A DNA stretch of 64,000 nucleotides. It comes from Pseudomonadota bacterium (GTDB lineage: Bacteria > Pseudomonadota > Alphaproteobacteria > Rhizobiales > Devosiaceae). The notes below the pieces were generated by a model, which was not told the DNA's origin, ran no database searches, and worked only from the letters and a program-made list of their open reading frames with translations. Positions 33,988 to 42,539 of this stretch are shown piece by piece (the first letter of the stretch is position 1; each line of letters opens with the position of its first letter). The stretch is taken from the NCBI GenBank assembly GCA_023388175.1, contig JAEWGT010000009.1:523367-587366 (forward strand), given 5' to 3'. The position numbers were made by a program, and so were the translations under genes.

Positions 33988-34551
33988 TCACAAAGGCCGG
34001 TCTTTGGGCAAGGGCCTGCTCAAATAGGGCGAACCAGCGGCCACGAAACGCCATGGCGTGTCTATGCCCTTGCTGATCCCGATGCGTGTCCCGGTTGCCA
34101 CGGCAAGGATTTCGTTGGCTGGTCCGAGATGGAACGGATGCTGGTCCAGCGCCAGCCCATTATGTTCCATGCCGATGGCAAGCGCCTGCGCCAGCTTCCC
34201 CGGCCCGGAACAGAGTTGCTTCTCACTGACGCCACCGCGCCGTTCGTGCATTTGCGACAGGCCTGTATCCGGCCTGAGCGCGCGGACCAATACGGCGCTA
34301 CCTGGTTGGCAGACGAAGTTAAGGCAGAAATGGATGCCGTAAATTTTGTAGATATAAGCATGCCCGGGCGGTCCAAACATCGTCCTGTTGCGCGGCGTTG
34401 GTCCCCTGAAGCTATGCGATGCCGGATCGCTCTCGTCATAGGCCTCCACCTCGACGATGACCCCGCCTACACCGTCGAACAGCAGTCGCGTCCCGATCAA
34501 ATCGTGAGAAACATCGAGAACCGGGCGATCGAAGAACGAGGCGGTGAGCAT
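33988..34551 (-). CDS. DNA-3-methyladenine glycosylase, AAG/MPG type
   Basis: A 187-residue base-excision enzyme that removes alkylated purines such as 3-methyladenine and hypoxanthine from DNA. VEVEAYDESDPASHSFRG (about residues 33-50) contains the catalytic Glu and base-stacking region, then RNRTMFGPPGHAYIYKIYGIHFCLN. LCSGPGKLAQALAIG is the conserved DNA-contacting loop. Length matches bacterial AAG. It is divergent from the beta-lactamase gene over 56 bases. No nearby repair genes. Confidence 0.94.
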   Translation of the reverse strand: MLTASFFDRPVLDVSHDLIGTRLLFDGVGGVIVEVEAYDESDPASHSFRGPTPRNRTMFGPPGHAYIYKIYGIHFCLNFVCQPGSAVLVRALRPDTGLSQMHERRGGVSEKQLCSGPGKLAQALAIGMEHNGLALDQHPFHLGPANEILAVATGTRIGISKGIDTPWRFVAAGSPYLSRPLPKDRPL

Positions 34552-34607
34552 GCCCCCAATTTGGCCTGAATCGAAGGCGATGGGAAATGCCAGATCGGGG
34601 GAAAGTC

Positions 34608-35423
34608 ATGTTCTTTAGGATCGTCGCGCTGCTGGCCGGCCTGACAGGGGCCTTGTTTGCCATCCTGCCCGCGCAGGCAGGAACCATCTGCACGCTGCTG
34701 GCAGACGCTAAGAGCCGCGCCGTGCTGCTGGCCGAGGGCGATTGCGAGACCCGTGTCACGCCGGCCTCCACCTTCAAAATTCCATTGGCTGTAATGGCCT
34801 TCGATGCAGGGATAATCACTTCGGCGCATGAGCCAAAGCTGCCCTTCAGGCAGGGTTATGCCGACTGGATCGCGGCATGGCGGCAGGATACCGACCCGCT
34901 TATGTGGATGCACCATTCCAATGTCTGGTACTCCCAGCGCCTCACCGAACAGCTCGGCGCGGAGAAACTTGCCGACTATGCCCGCAGCTTCAACTACGGA
35001 AACGCTGATTTTTCTGGGGATGCAGGTCGCGATAACGGCCTTGAACGCTCGTGGATTTCCTCGTCACTGAAGATTTCTCCTGTGGAACAGGCTGGCTTTG
35101 TCGCCGCATTGGTCGAACGGCAATTGCCGGTATCGTTGCGCGCGATCGACGGCGCAATTGGCTTGCTCGAAAGTCCCGGCACTGCCGACGGCTGGCAGAT
35201 GTGGGGCAAGACGGGGTCCGCCTATCCGCGGCGCGCCGATGGCAGTTTCGACTATGCCAGAGGGTGGGGCTGGTATGTGGGCTGGGCGGAAAGAGCCGGA
35301 AGGCAAGTGGTCTTTGTGCGGCTCAGCCAGGATGAACAGCGCCATGAGGTCAGCGGCGGCCTGCGCGCGCGCGATGCTTTGATGCGCGAATGGTTGGGTG
35401 TGACGGAACGCGCCGGGCTCTGA
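34608..35423 (+). CDS. Class D (OXA-type) beta-lactamase
   Basis: A 271-residue serine hydrolase with a signal peptide ending AQAG (about residue 25). All class D motifs are seen in order: STFK (about residue 53) with the nucleophile and the lysine that becomes carboxylated, SNV at about 104, YGN at about 130, a Trp in ERSWISSSLKISP that shields that lysine, and KTG near 202. Length is right for OXA enzymes, so it should open penicillin-type rings in the periplasm. There is no integron, insertion sequence or resistance neighbour, which points to an intrinsic chromosomal gene. I started it at MFFRIV with GGGGGAAAG before it. Confidence 0.93.
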   Translation: MFFRIVALLAGLTGALFAILPAQAGTICTLLADAKSRAVLLAEGDCETRVTPASTFKIPLAVMAFDAGIITSAHEPKLPFRQGYADWIAAWRQDTDPLMWMHHSNVWYSQRLTEQLGAEKLADYARSFNYGNADFSGDAGRDNGLERSWISSSLKISPVEQAGFVAALVERQLPVSLRAIDGAIGLLESPGTADGWQMWGKTGSAYPRRADGSFDYARGWGWYVGWAERAGRQVVFVRLSQDEQRHEVSGGLRARDALMREWLGVTERAGL

Positions 35424-35486
35424 GCCTTTACAGACCATGTCCGCATAATCGATTGTGCGGCCCGACAATTCTGAATGGAGACGATG

Positions 35487-36029
35487 ATGCAGGGTCCCGA
35501 GGCGCTTATCCATTTCTGGTTCGTTGAACATGGCTATGAGGACTGGTTCAGCGGGGAGCCTGAATTCGACACCAAATGCGCCCGCTTTGCCGACCTGCAT
35601 GCGCAAGTGGCGCGCGGCGAGGCCTGGACCTGGCGTGAGACGCCAGAGGGGCGATTGGCCGAGCTTATTCTGCTCGACCAGTTTTCCCGGCAATTGCATC
35701 GTGGCCGTCCCGAAGCCTTCGCGCAGGACAAGATGGCCCTCGCGCTGGCCCAGGAAGCGGTGGCCGCCGGCGCCGATGACGCAGTGCAGCGGGACTGGGT
35801 GAGCTTCTTCTACATGCCCTATATGCATGCCGAGTCCCTGGTGATCCAGAACGAGGGTGTTCGCCTGTTCGAGTTGCATGGCGACGAGAAATCGCTGCAA
35901 TTCATGATCGATCACCGCGACACCGTTGCCCGCTTCGGCCGTTTCCCCTTCCGTAATGCCGCGCTGGGAAGGCAGAGCACGCCCGACGAAATCGCCTATA
36001 TGCAAAGCCAGGAAGGGCGGGCCTTCTAG
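35487..36029 (+). CDS. DUF924 family protein
   Basis: A 180-residue helical protein of the DUF924 (TPR-like) family. ALIHFWFVEHGYEDWFSGEPEFD at the N-terminus, LILLDQFSRQLHRG (about residue 65), FFYMPYMHAESL and RFGRFPFRNAALGR at the C-terminus are the conserved points. GGAG lies six bases before the chosen ATG; two ATGs just upstream are alternatives. The family has no agreed biochemical role, and neighbours give no clue. Confidence 0.88.
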   Translation: MQGPEALIHFWFVEHGYEDWFSGEPEFDTKCARFADLHAQVARGEAWTWRETPEGRLAELILLDQFSRQLHRGRPEAFAQDKMALALAQEAVAAGADDAVQRDWVSFFYMPYMHAESLVIQNEGVRLFELHGDEKSLQFMIDHRDTVARFGRFPFRNAALGRQSTPDEIAYMQSQEGRAF

Positions 36030-36083
36030 AAGGCCGGCAACCCTTGGCCGCAGGGTCCGTTGTTCTCTGAAAGGAGAACGATC

Positions 36084-36260
36084 ATGGAGACAATCGGCCC
36101 AGGCCTCTGGCTCATCGCCCTCACCATCGGTGTCGTCATTCTTGGCGGCGCCATTGTCTATGGCATCATGCGCAACCGAAGCCGCACCCTGTCGGAGCGC
36201 GTACTGACGGAAGTCGAAACCAAGCGAGAATATGAACGCGAGGATCGAGACGGGCAGTAG
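36084..36260 (+). CDS. Small single-pass membrane protein (58 aa)
   Basis: METIGPGLWLIALTIGVVIL leads into one hydrophobic helix (residues 8-29), followed by a basic hinge (MRNRSRTLSER) and an acidic/basic cytoplasmic tail. The start has AAGGAG eight bases before it. A terminator follows 2 bases after the stop. No function is known to me; the tail could dock to a partner on the inner face of the membrane. Confidence 0.78.
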   Translation: METIGPGLWLIALTIGVVILGGAIVYGIMRNRSRTLSERVLTEVETKREYEREDRDGQ

Positions 36261-36261
36261 A

Positions 36262-36288
36262 AAAAGGGCGCCCAAGGGCGCCCTTTCT
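36262..36288. terminator. Bidirectional terminator between convergent genes
   Basis: AAAGGGCGCCC-AA-GGGCGCCCTTT has thymines on one side and adenines on the other, so it can stop transcription from both the small membrane protein gene and the ABC exporter gene. Confidence 0.88.
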
Positions 36289-38081
36289 TATGCAACCAGC
36301 CCCTTGGTCAGTTCCAGTGCCTGGCGTTCGAACAGTCGGCGATAGATGCCGCCTTCCAGGCGGATCAGCGCTTCGTGATTGCCTTCTTCGACAATAGTGC
36401 CTTTGTCAAAAACCAGGAGCCGGTCGAGGGCGCGCACCGTCGACAGGCGGTGTGCGATGACCAGTGTGGTACGGCCTTCCATAAGCCGTTCCATGGCTTG
36501 CTGAATCATCACCTCGCTCTCGCTGTCGAGACTTGATGTGGCCTCGTCCAGAATGAGGATCGGGGCATCGGCGAGGAAGGCCCGCGCGATGGCGACGCGC
36601 TGACGTTCGCCGCCCGACAGCTTGACGCCGCGTTCGCCCACCATGGTCTCGTATTGACGGGGAAGTTCCATGATGAAGTCATGCGCATTGGCTTGTTTTG
36701 CGGCCTCGATGATTTCTGCTCGGCTTGCCTCGGGCCGGGCATAGGCGATATTTTCCGCCAAAGTGCGGTGGAACAGGATCGGCTCCTGCTGCACGATAGC
36801 GATCTGGCCGCGCAGTGAGGCCTGCTGCACATCGGCAATGTTCTGCCCGTCGATGGTGATGGCGCCGCTCCTGAGATCATAGAGCCGCTGGATCAGCTTG
36901 ACGAATGTGGTCTTGCCTGAGCCGGAATGACCAACCAGCCCGACGCGCTCCCCCGGCTTTATGTCGACCGAGAAGTTGCGATAGAGCGGGGTCTGATGCG
37001 CGCCATACTGGAAGGTGACATTATCGAACCGGATATGGCCGTCAGTGATGGCAATGGCCCCTGCACCAGAGCGGTCGGCAATACCCAGTTGCTGGTCATG
37101 CAAGTTCACCAGTTCCTCCATGTCGTTGACCGACTTCTGCAGGTTGCGGATATGCTGGCCGACGTCGCGCAGATGCCCCTGCAACAGGAAGAACATGGTC
37201 AGAACGAAGGTGATGTCGCCAGCGGTGGCGGCGCCGCTCTGCCAAAGCATCAGCGCCGTGCCGAGAATGGCGGTCTGCATGGCAACCATCAACACGCCCT
37301 GGACACCACCATTGAACGTGCCGCGCCGCCAGGTGCGCCTTGTACGCTTGCGCCATTTGGCGACCACCTTGTCGATCAGGCCATCTTCACGCGCTTCGGC
37401 GCCGAAGGCCTTGACCACGCTGTTGCAGCTCACCGCATCGGCAAGCGCTCCCCCCACCCTGGTATCCCAGGCATTGGAGAGGGTCGCGGCAGGAGCGACG
37501 AAGCCCACAGACATCCAGATGGTCACCGAAATATAGATCAGCGAGCCCAGACCCACGACCAACCCCATGATCGGCCAGGACGAACCCAGAATGACTGTCG
37601 CGCCGACCAGCATGGTCAACGAGGGCAGCAACGACAGCAGCAGCGTGTCGTTCAGCAGGTCGAGCGCCCACATGCCGCGCGTGATCTTGCGCACGGTGGA
37701 ACCGGCAAAGCTGTTGGCGTGCCAGTCGGTCGAGAAACGCTGCACACGGTGAAAGCCCTGCGCTGCAACATCGCTCATGATCTTGAGCGTCAGCGGAATG
37801 ATGTTGAGGAACACCAACTGCCGCAGGGCCACCGATGCCAGGTAAAGGCCTGACATCAGCCAGAAGGCGGAAAAAGCGACATCCCAGCCACTCTGGCCCG
37901 ACGCGACGGCGTCGACAAGGCGACCGGCAAAAATCGGACTGAGCGCCTCGGCAATCGTTGCGGCAAGCACCAGCACGGCAATCAGGGCGATGCGGGCGGG
38001 TTGCTTTTGCCAGTGCTGGAAAGTGAACCCGAGGACGTTGCGGAAAGCATCGGCCCGGAAGTCGAGTTTCTTGCGACTCAT
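36288..38081 (-). CDS. ABC transporter, fused permease-ATPase (exporter type)
   Basis: A 597-residue half-transporter that works as a dimer. About six membrane helices (residues 25-320) are followed by a nucleotide-binding domain with GHSGSGKTTFVKLIQ, LSGGERQRVAIARAF, ILILDEATSSLDSE and LVIAHRLST all intact. Lipid, drug or peptide export is typical for the family; no partner gene indicates cargo. The start at MSRKKLDFRADAF is favoured over an upstream extension of 57 residues that lacks a family match. Its 415-base upstream region is highly structured. Confidence 0.9.
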   Translation of the reverse strand: MSRKKLDFRADAFRNVLGFTFQHWQKQPARIALIAVLVLAATIAEALSPIFAGRLVDAVASGQSGWDVAFSAFWLMSGLYLASVALRQLVFLNIIPLTLKIMSDVAAQGFHRVQRFSTDWHANSFAGSTVRKITRGMWALDLLNDTLLLSLLPSLTMLVGATVILGSSWPIMGLVVGLGSLIYISVTIWMSVGFVAPAATLSNAWDTRVGGALADAVSCNSVVKAFGAEAREDGLIDKVVAKWRKRTRRTWRRGTFNGGVQGVLMVAMQTAILGTALMLWQSGAATAGDITFVLTMFFLLQGHLRDVGQHIRNLQKSVNDMEELVNLHDQQLGIADRSGAGAIAITDGHIRFDNVTFQYGAHQTPLYRNFSVDIKPGERVGLVGHSGSGKTTFVKLIQRLYDLRSGAITIDGQNIADVQQASLRGQIAIVQQEPILFHRTLAENIAYARPEASRAEIIEAAKQANAHDFIMELPRQYETMVGERGVKLSGGERQRVAIARAFLADAPILILDEATSSLDSESEVMIQQAMERLMEGRTTLVIAHRLSTVRALDRLLVFDKGTIVEEGNHEALIRLEGGIYRRLFERQALELTKGLVA

Positions 38082-38263
38082 TTTATGCGTCCGGTGCCGT
38101 TCTCCGGCCACCGGTTCCTCAAAACGGGATATGAATGGCGCAGCATCGGCCCTGCACGGGAAAACCTGATCAGGGCTGGCTGCGAAAGAGACGGGAAAAT
38201 CGCGGGCGGCAGGCGAGCAGGCCAGATGGCCGGAGGCGCCGCGAAGGGCCAAGAACCTAAGGT

Positions 38264-38311
38264 CGGTGCTTGCCCATGAGGGAAACGACCATGAATGCTG
38301 TCATGCAACGC
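38264..38311 (-). CDS. Possible 15-codon leader peptide
   Basis: A short frame, MTAFMVVSLMGKHRP, starts after AGGGAGGCGTTGC, a good ribosome site, and ends at TAG. It sits between three stem-loops and the exporter gene on the same strand, the place for a regulatory upstream ORF. Translation is unproven and a chance ORF is quite possible. Confidence 0.35.
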
Positions 38312-38332
38312 CTCCCTGTGCTGAAATGAAGC

Positions 38333-38487
38333 GACGGACGGTTTGTAGCCAAACCGTCCGTCTTTGCCAATGGCGTTTGCAGCGCATAGCCGCTCGTGAT
38401 GCAGACGCGCCACACTGGGCGCGGGACGGCTATGCGCACGCCCTGGCAGGCCATTGCCGGCCTTGCTCCCGAAGGGCCGGGCAATGG
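38333..38487 (-). other. Structured leader region: three stem-loops
   Basis: Stem-loop A (38333-38362) is a perfect 13-pair stem with a four-base loop. B (38382-38437) has an 11-pair outer stem GCGCATAGCCG/CGGCTATGCGC with an inner CGCGCC/GGCGCG stem. C (38451-38487) pairs CCATTGCC-GGCC with GGCC-GGGCAATGG around one bulge. About 155 bases hold all three with short linkers. It does not match a riboswitch class I can name. The strand is chosen because the 40-residue gene lies upstream and the exporter downstream on the minus strand. Confidence 0.45.
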
Positions 38488-38496
38488 AAGCGCAGT

Positions 38497-38619
38497 TCAG
38501 TCGATGGCGCGCCCACCCGGAGCGACGATGCCGCGGGTGGCGATTTCGGCATAGCCGATGGCTGTGGCGAAAGTGCCGAAGATGCAGAGGACAGCGGCGA
38601 GAAGGATTGTGATGCTCAT
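38497..38619 (-). CDS. Small hydrophobic protein (40 aa)
   Basis: MSITILLAAVLCIFGTFATA is a single membrane helix, followed by IGYAEIATRGIVAPGGRAID. A consensus AGGAGG lies six bases before the ATG, which is strong evidence of translation for so short a gene. It is divergent from the aminopeptidase gene across 153 bases. No function is known; small single-helix proteins of this size often tune larger membrane complexes. Confidence 0.7.
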   Translation of the reverse strand: MSITILLAAVLCIFGTFATAIGYAEIATRGIVAPGGRAID

Positions 38620-38772
38620 GAAAGCCTCCTGTGAACTGGCTTTTCTGTCCCATCCCCCGCAGTGGTAAACTTTGATTTGGGTCAACGGATTTTACGAATT
38701 GGCCGGTGGCGCCGGGCACGGTGGGGCGATAGGCTTCGTGGCAATGATTCAAGAGCAAGAGGCTGCAAACCC

Positions 38773-40014
38773 GTGAGCATTTCCCCCATCGACCCGGTCA
38801 AACTCGACAAGCTCGGCGAAGTCGCCATCAAGGTCGGCCTGCAACTGGCCGAGGGCCAGGATCTGATCATTACCGCGCCGATGACCGCCGCTCCGCTGGT
38901 GCGCCGCATCACCGAACATGCTTACAAGGCCGGCGCTGGATTGGTCACCACGATCTATTCGGATGAAGACGCCACGCTTTCGCGTTTCCGTCACGCCAGG
39001 GACGCGAGCTTCGACCGCTCCGCCGGTTGGCTTTATTCCGGCATGGCCGAGGCTTTCAGGAACAATGCAGCCCGCCTCGCCATTTCCGGCGACAATCCGA
39101 TGATGCTGGCCAACGAAGACCCGGACAAGGTCAGCCGCGCCAATCGCGCCAACTCTTCCGCCTATCGTCCGGCCCTGGAACTGATCACCGGCTTCGATAT
39201 CAACTGGAACATCGTCTCCTACCCGACGCCGAACTGGGCCAAGCTCGTTTTCCCGGACGATCCCGAGGAGGTGGCGGTGGCCAAGCTGGCCGACGCCATC
39301 TTTGCCGCGTCGCGCGTCGATCAGGACGATCCCATCGCTGCATGGAAAGCACACAATGCCAATCTCAAGGCGCGCTGGACCTGGCTCAATGGCAAGAAAT
39401 TTTCGGCATTGAAATATTCGGGGCCGGGCACGGACCTCACGGTTGGCCTTGCCGACGGCCACCGCTGGAAGGGGGGTGCTTCCGAGGCCAAGAACGGGGT
39501 CACCTGCAATCCCAATATCCCGACCGAGGAAGTCTTCACCACGCCGCATCGGCTGCGCGTCGAGGGCACGGTCTCGGCCACCAAGCCGCTCAGCCACAAT
39601 GGTACGCTGATCGAGAATATCCAGGCCCGCTTCGAGGACGGTCGCATGGTCGAACTCAAGGCCACCAAGGGCCAGGATGTGTTCAATCGCGTGCTGGATA
39701 CCGATGAAGGCGCGCGCCGCCTGGGCGAAGTGGCGCTTGTGCCCCATTCCTCGCCGATCTCGGCCTCGGGTATCCTGTTTTACAATACGCTCTACGACGA
39801 GAACGCGTCCTGCCACATCGCCATGGGCCAGTGCTATGCCGATTGCTTCGAAAACGGCAAGACGCTCACCCCCGACCAGATTTTCGCTCAGGGCGGCAAC
39901 AAGAGCCTCATCCATATCGACTGGATGATTGGCTCTGACCAGGTCGATATTGACGGCGTCCATGCCGACGGCACCACCGAGCCGGTCATGCGCAACGGCG
40001 AATGGGCGTTCTGA
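38773..40014 (+). CDS. M29-family aminopeptidase
   Basis: A 413-residue metallopeptidase of the thermophilic-aminopeptidase (AmpS/AmpT) family, cleaving N-terminal residues from peptides in the cytoplasm with two metal ions. Ligand regions are visible: CNPNIPTEEVFTTPHR (about residue 250), DEGARRLGEVALV (about 315), HIAMGQCY (about 345) and SLIHIDWMIGSDQVDIDG near 380. A GTG start with AAGAGG before it agrees with the family N-terminus; no ATG is near. A palindromic repeat separates it from the convergent ppk2 gene. Confidence 0.93.
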   Translation: MSISPIDPVKLDKLGEVAIKVGLQLAEGQDLIITAPMTAAPLVRRITEHAYKAGAGLVTTIYSDEDATLSRFRHARDASFDRSAGWLYSGMAEAFRNNAARLAISGDNPMMLANEDPDKVSRANRANSSAYRPALELITGFDINWNIVSYPTPNWAKLVFPDDPEEVAVAKLADAIFAASRVDQDDPIAAWKAHNANLKARWTWLNGKKFSALKYSGPGTDLTVGLADGHRWKGGASEAKNGVTCNPNIPTEEVFTTPHRLRVEGTVSATKPLSHNGTLIENIQARFEDGRMVELKATKGQDVFNRVLDTDEGARRLGEVALVPHSSPISASGILFYNTLYDENASCHIAMGQCYADCFENGKTLTPDQIFAQGGNKSLIHIDWMIGSDQVDIDGVHADGTTEPVMRNGEWAF

Positions 40015-40055
40015 GGTAGGGAGCAGTCTAGATACGACGTGCTCTTGAAGCCACC

Positions 40056-40130
40056 GTCATTGCCGGGCTCGTCCCGGAAATCCAGCCTGCCGCGCCATGG
40101 ACCACCCGGTCAAGCCGGGTGGTGACGACG
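40056..40130. repeat. REP-like palindromic repeat, copy 2
   Basis: Begins GTCATTGCCGGGCTCGTCCCGG and ends AGCCGGGTGGTGACGACG with the second stem ACCCGG-TCAAG-CCGGGT. Same two-hairpin plan and GTCA...TGAC ends as the copy in the pca operon. It lies between convergent genes, the usual place, and may act as a transcription stop for both. Confidence 0.8.
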
Positions 40131-40161
40131 GAATAAGGATATCGGTTCTGGTGGCGGAGAC

Positions 40162-41016
40162 TTACTCCCCCTTCATCTCCAGAAACTCATCGGCGCTCAG
40201 CACGATTTTTCTGTCGATTTTGCCGATTTCGTCCTCGTCCTTGCCTTCATAATCCAGCACATGCAGCACTGTACGAATGGCATTGAGACGCAGGCGGAGC
40301 TTGTCATTGGCGCGGATGACGGTCCAGGGGGCGTGGCGGCTGTCGGTGGCCTTGAGCATCGTGTTGCGCGCTTCTGAATAGTCTTCCCACAGATCGAGCG
40401 CTTTCAGGTCGACCGGCGACAGCTTCCAGGTCTTGAGCGGGTCATGCCGGCGGTCGTGGAAGCGCTTGAGCTGCATTTCCCGTCCAATGGACAGCCAGAA
40501 TTTGAAAATGCGAATGCCGTCCTTGGTCAGTCGCTTTTCAAATTCCGGCGCCTCATCGAGAAAATGCGCGGTCTGTTCCGGCGTGCAGAAGCCCATGACC
40601 GGCTCCACCCCGGCGCGGTTGTACCAGGAGCGATCGAACAGCACCATTTCGCCAGCGGCTGGAAGCCAGTCGATATAGCGCTGGAAATACCATTGTGTCC
40701 GCTCGCGATCGTTTGGCTTGGGCAGTGCGGCGATGAGATTATAGCGCGGATTGAGGTTTTCCAGGAACCGCTTGATCGTTCCACCCTTGCCGGCAGCATC
40801 GCGTCCTTCGAAGACGATGATGGTGCGCGTGCCGGCCTTTGCCATATGCGCCTGATGCAGCACGAGCTGCTTTTGCAGCTTGTACATCTGCGTGTCATAA
40901 TCGCCCTTGTCGAGCTTTTCGTCATAAGGAAAACCGCCGGACGCAAAGGCGGCTTTCTTTATGGTTCTGGGCAATTCGGGATTGTTTATGTCAAAGCCGT
41001 CAAACGGGTCAGGCAC
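40162..41016 (-). CDS. ppk2: Polyphosphate kinase 2
   Basis: A 284-residue PPK2-family enzyme moving phosphate between polyphosphate and nucleotides. Walker A FEGRDAAGKGGTIKRFLE is at about residues 69-86, and LFDRSWYNRAGVEPVMGFC near 130 is the Walker B and lid region. It is the single-domain form. The N-terminal MPDPFDGFDINNPELPRTIKKAAFASGGFPYDEKLDK is the family's usual lead. It is divergent from a PhoR-like kinase, linking phosphate sensing and storage in place. Confidence 0.94.
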   Translation of the reverse strand: MPDPFDGFDINNPELPRTIKKAAFASGGFPYDEKLDKGDYDTQMYKLQKQLVLHQAHMAKAGTRTIIVFEGRDAAGKGGTIKRFLENLNPRYNLIAALPKPNDRERTQWYFQRYIDWLPAAGEMVLFDRSWYNRAGVEPVMGFCTPEQTAHFLDEAPEFEKRLTKDGIRIFKFWLSIGREMQLKRFHDRRHDPLKTWKLSPVDLKALDLWEDYSEARNTMLKATDSRHAPWTVIRANDKLRLRLNAIRTVLHVLDYEGKDEDEIGKIDRKIVLSADEFLEMKGE

Positions 41017-41103
41017 TCTGTCGCTCCATTGTCATACAACGCATGCTATCAGGCCATTTGCTGCCCGGAATGCGGGCAAATTCCGGTGACTCAGCCTCCT
41101 GAT

Positions 41104-42387
41104 ATGGACGACAACCAAACCGTTTCACCTCTGACCATGGCGCAGGCCGTGAGCAGCCGTCTCATCGGCTATGGAACTGTGGTCGCCGCGCTGGCCGGAA
41201 TTATCCTCGGCTTTGTCCTGCTTGGCAATCTGCGTGCCGATATCGCCCTGATCGGCCTGGTACTTCTCATTGCCCTCTTGGCCGTGCTGCCGCTGCCTGT
41301 CGTCACGCTCACGCGGACGGTGGAAGTGCCGGCTCCGAAAGCTGAAGAGGAGGGGGATGCGGTTTCCGCCTTTGCCGAGGCCCTCGCCGACCCCTGCTTC
41401 GTGCTGGATCGACGCGGCACTGTGCTCTTCCGTAACACGCCCGGCGAGCGGCAATATCCTTCGCTGCAGCCCGGCAGGGTCATGACGCTGGTGCTGCGCA
41501 ATCCTGAACTGGTCGCCGCAATCGAGACGGCCATCCGCACCGGCGAGCCGCGTGGCCTGGAGCTGCATGAGACCTTGCCCGCCGAAACCTGGGATAAGGT
41601 GCTGGTCTCCCCACTGCTTCGGTCCGGCGTGGATTGGATGGAAGACGACAGCCGGCAAGTGCTGGTGACCTTCCAAAGCCTCACCGAACTCAAGCGCGTC
41701 GACGCGATGCGCGCCGATTTCATCGCCAATGCCAGCCACGAATTGCGGACACCTCTCGCCTCGCTCATGGGTTTTATCGATACCCTGCTCGGTCCCGCCG
41801 CAAAGGACGAAGCGGCGCGTGAGAAATTTCTTGGTATCATGCGGGGGCAGGCAGATCGCATGAGCCGGTTGATCGACGACCTTTTGAGCCTGTCGCGTAT
41901 CGAGATGCACCAGCATGTCCGCCCAACCGGCTCCCTCGATCTGGCGGGCCTCCTGCGCGAAGTGCGCGAGGGATTGCAGACGCAGGCCAAGGCGGCCGAG
42001 CTCGAAATTGTTCTGACCGTGCCCGACCATCCGGTTCAGGTTACCGGCGACCGTGGCCAGCTCTACGAAGTGTTCGAGAACCTCATCGACAACGCCATCA
42101 AATACGGCGCCAGCGGAAAAAGCGTTGAAGTGTCCCTCGGGGAAACGGGCCGCCCGGGTCTGCGCCATCAGGTGAGCGTGATCGATCACGGCCCCGGCGT
42201 CGAGCCGGAGCATGTACCGCGCATGACCGAACGCTTCTATCGCATCGATGCGGAAATCAGCCGGAAGAAGAAAGGGACCGGCCTCGGCCTTGCCATCGTC
42301 AAGCACATCATCCAGCGCCATCGTGGGCAGATGAGTATCAGATCCGCCCCCGGCGAAGGCCTGCGTGTGGATGTTCTATTGCCTTAG
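41104..42387 (+). CDS. phoR: PhoR-like sensor histidine kinase
   Basis: A 427-residue membrane kinase: two helices (about residues 20-65) with no large periplasmic loop, a PAS-like domain (about 80-180), then the H-box FIANASHELRTPLASLMGF and ATPase boxes NLIDNAIKYG, DHGPGVEPEHV and KGTGLGLAIVKHI. This is the PhoR design, in which the kinase reads phosphate flux through PstSCAB-PhoU. No response regulator or pst gene is beside it. The chosen start gives MDDNQTVSPLTM; the frame is open far upstream and the Met at residue 12 is an alternative. The name rests on architecture, so the function is likely but not certain. Confidence 0.78.
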   Translation: MDDNQTVSPLTMAQAVSSRLIGYGTVVAALAGIILGFVLLGNLRADIALIGLVLLIALLAVLPLPVVTLTRTVEVPAPKAEEEGDAVSAFAEALADPCFVLDRRGTVLFRNTPGERQYPSLQPGRVMTLVLRNPELVAAIETAIRTGEPRGLELHETLPAETWDKVLVSPLLRSGVDWMEDDSRQVLVTFQSLTELKRVDAMRADFIANASHELRTPLASLMGFIDTLLGPAAKDEAAREKFLGIMRGQADRMSRLIDDLLSLSRIEMHQHVRPTGSLDLAGLLREVREGLQTQAKAAELEIVLTVPDHPVQVTGDRGQLYEVFENLIDNAIKYGASGKSVEVSLGETGRPGLRHQVSVIDHGPGVEPEHVPRMTERFYRIDAEISRKKKGTGLGLAIVKHIIQRHRGQMSIRSAPGEGLRVDVLLP

Positions 42388-42487
42388 GCGATCCGTCCTG
42401 CCGTCCCGTTTGCCTATACGCCGCTGCCCATGGATTGTCAGGACAAGCCGAGCTTCGCCGACAAAATCAGCTGATGAATTTGGTCCA

Positions 42488-42516
42488 TAAAAAGAGGCGC
42501 CCTTAGGCGCCTTTTT
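42488..42516. terminator. Bidirectional terminator between phoR and gcrA
   Basis: AGGCGCC-CTTA-GGCGCCT is flanked by AAAAAG on one side and TTTTT on the other. It serves both convergent genes; the remaining 100 bases of the gap hold no clear feature. Confidence 0.85.
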
Positions 42517-42539
42517 GCAGTTCGCGTTCCGAAATCGGC

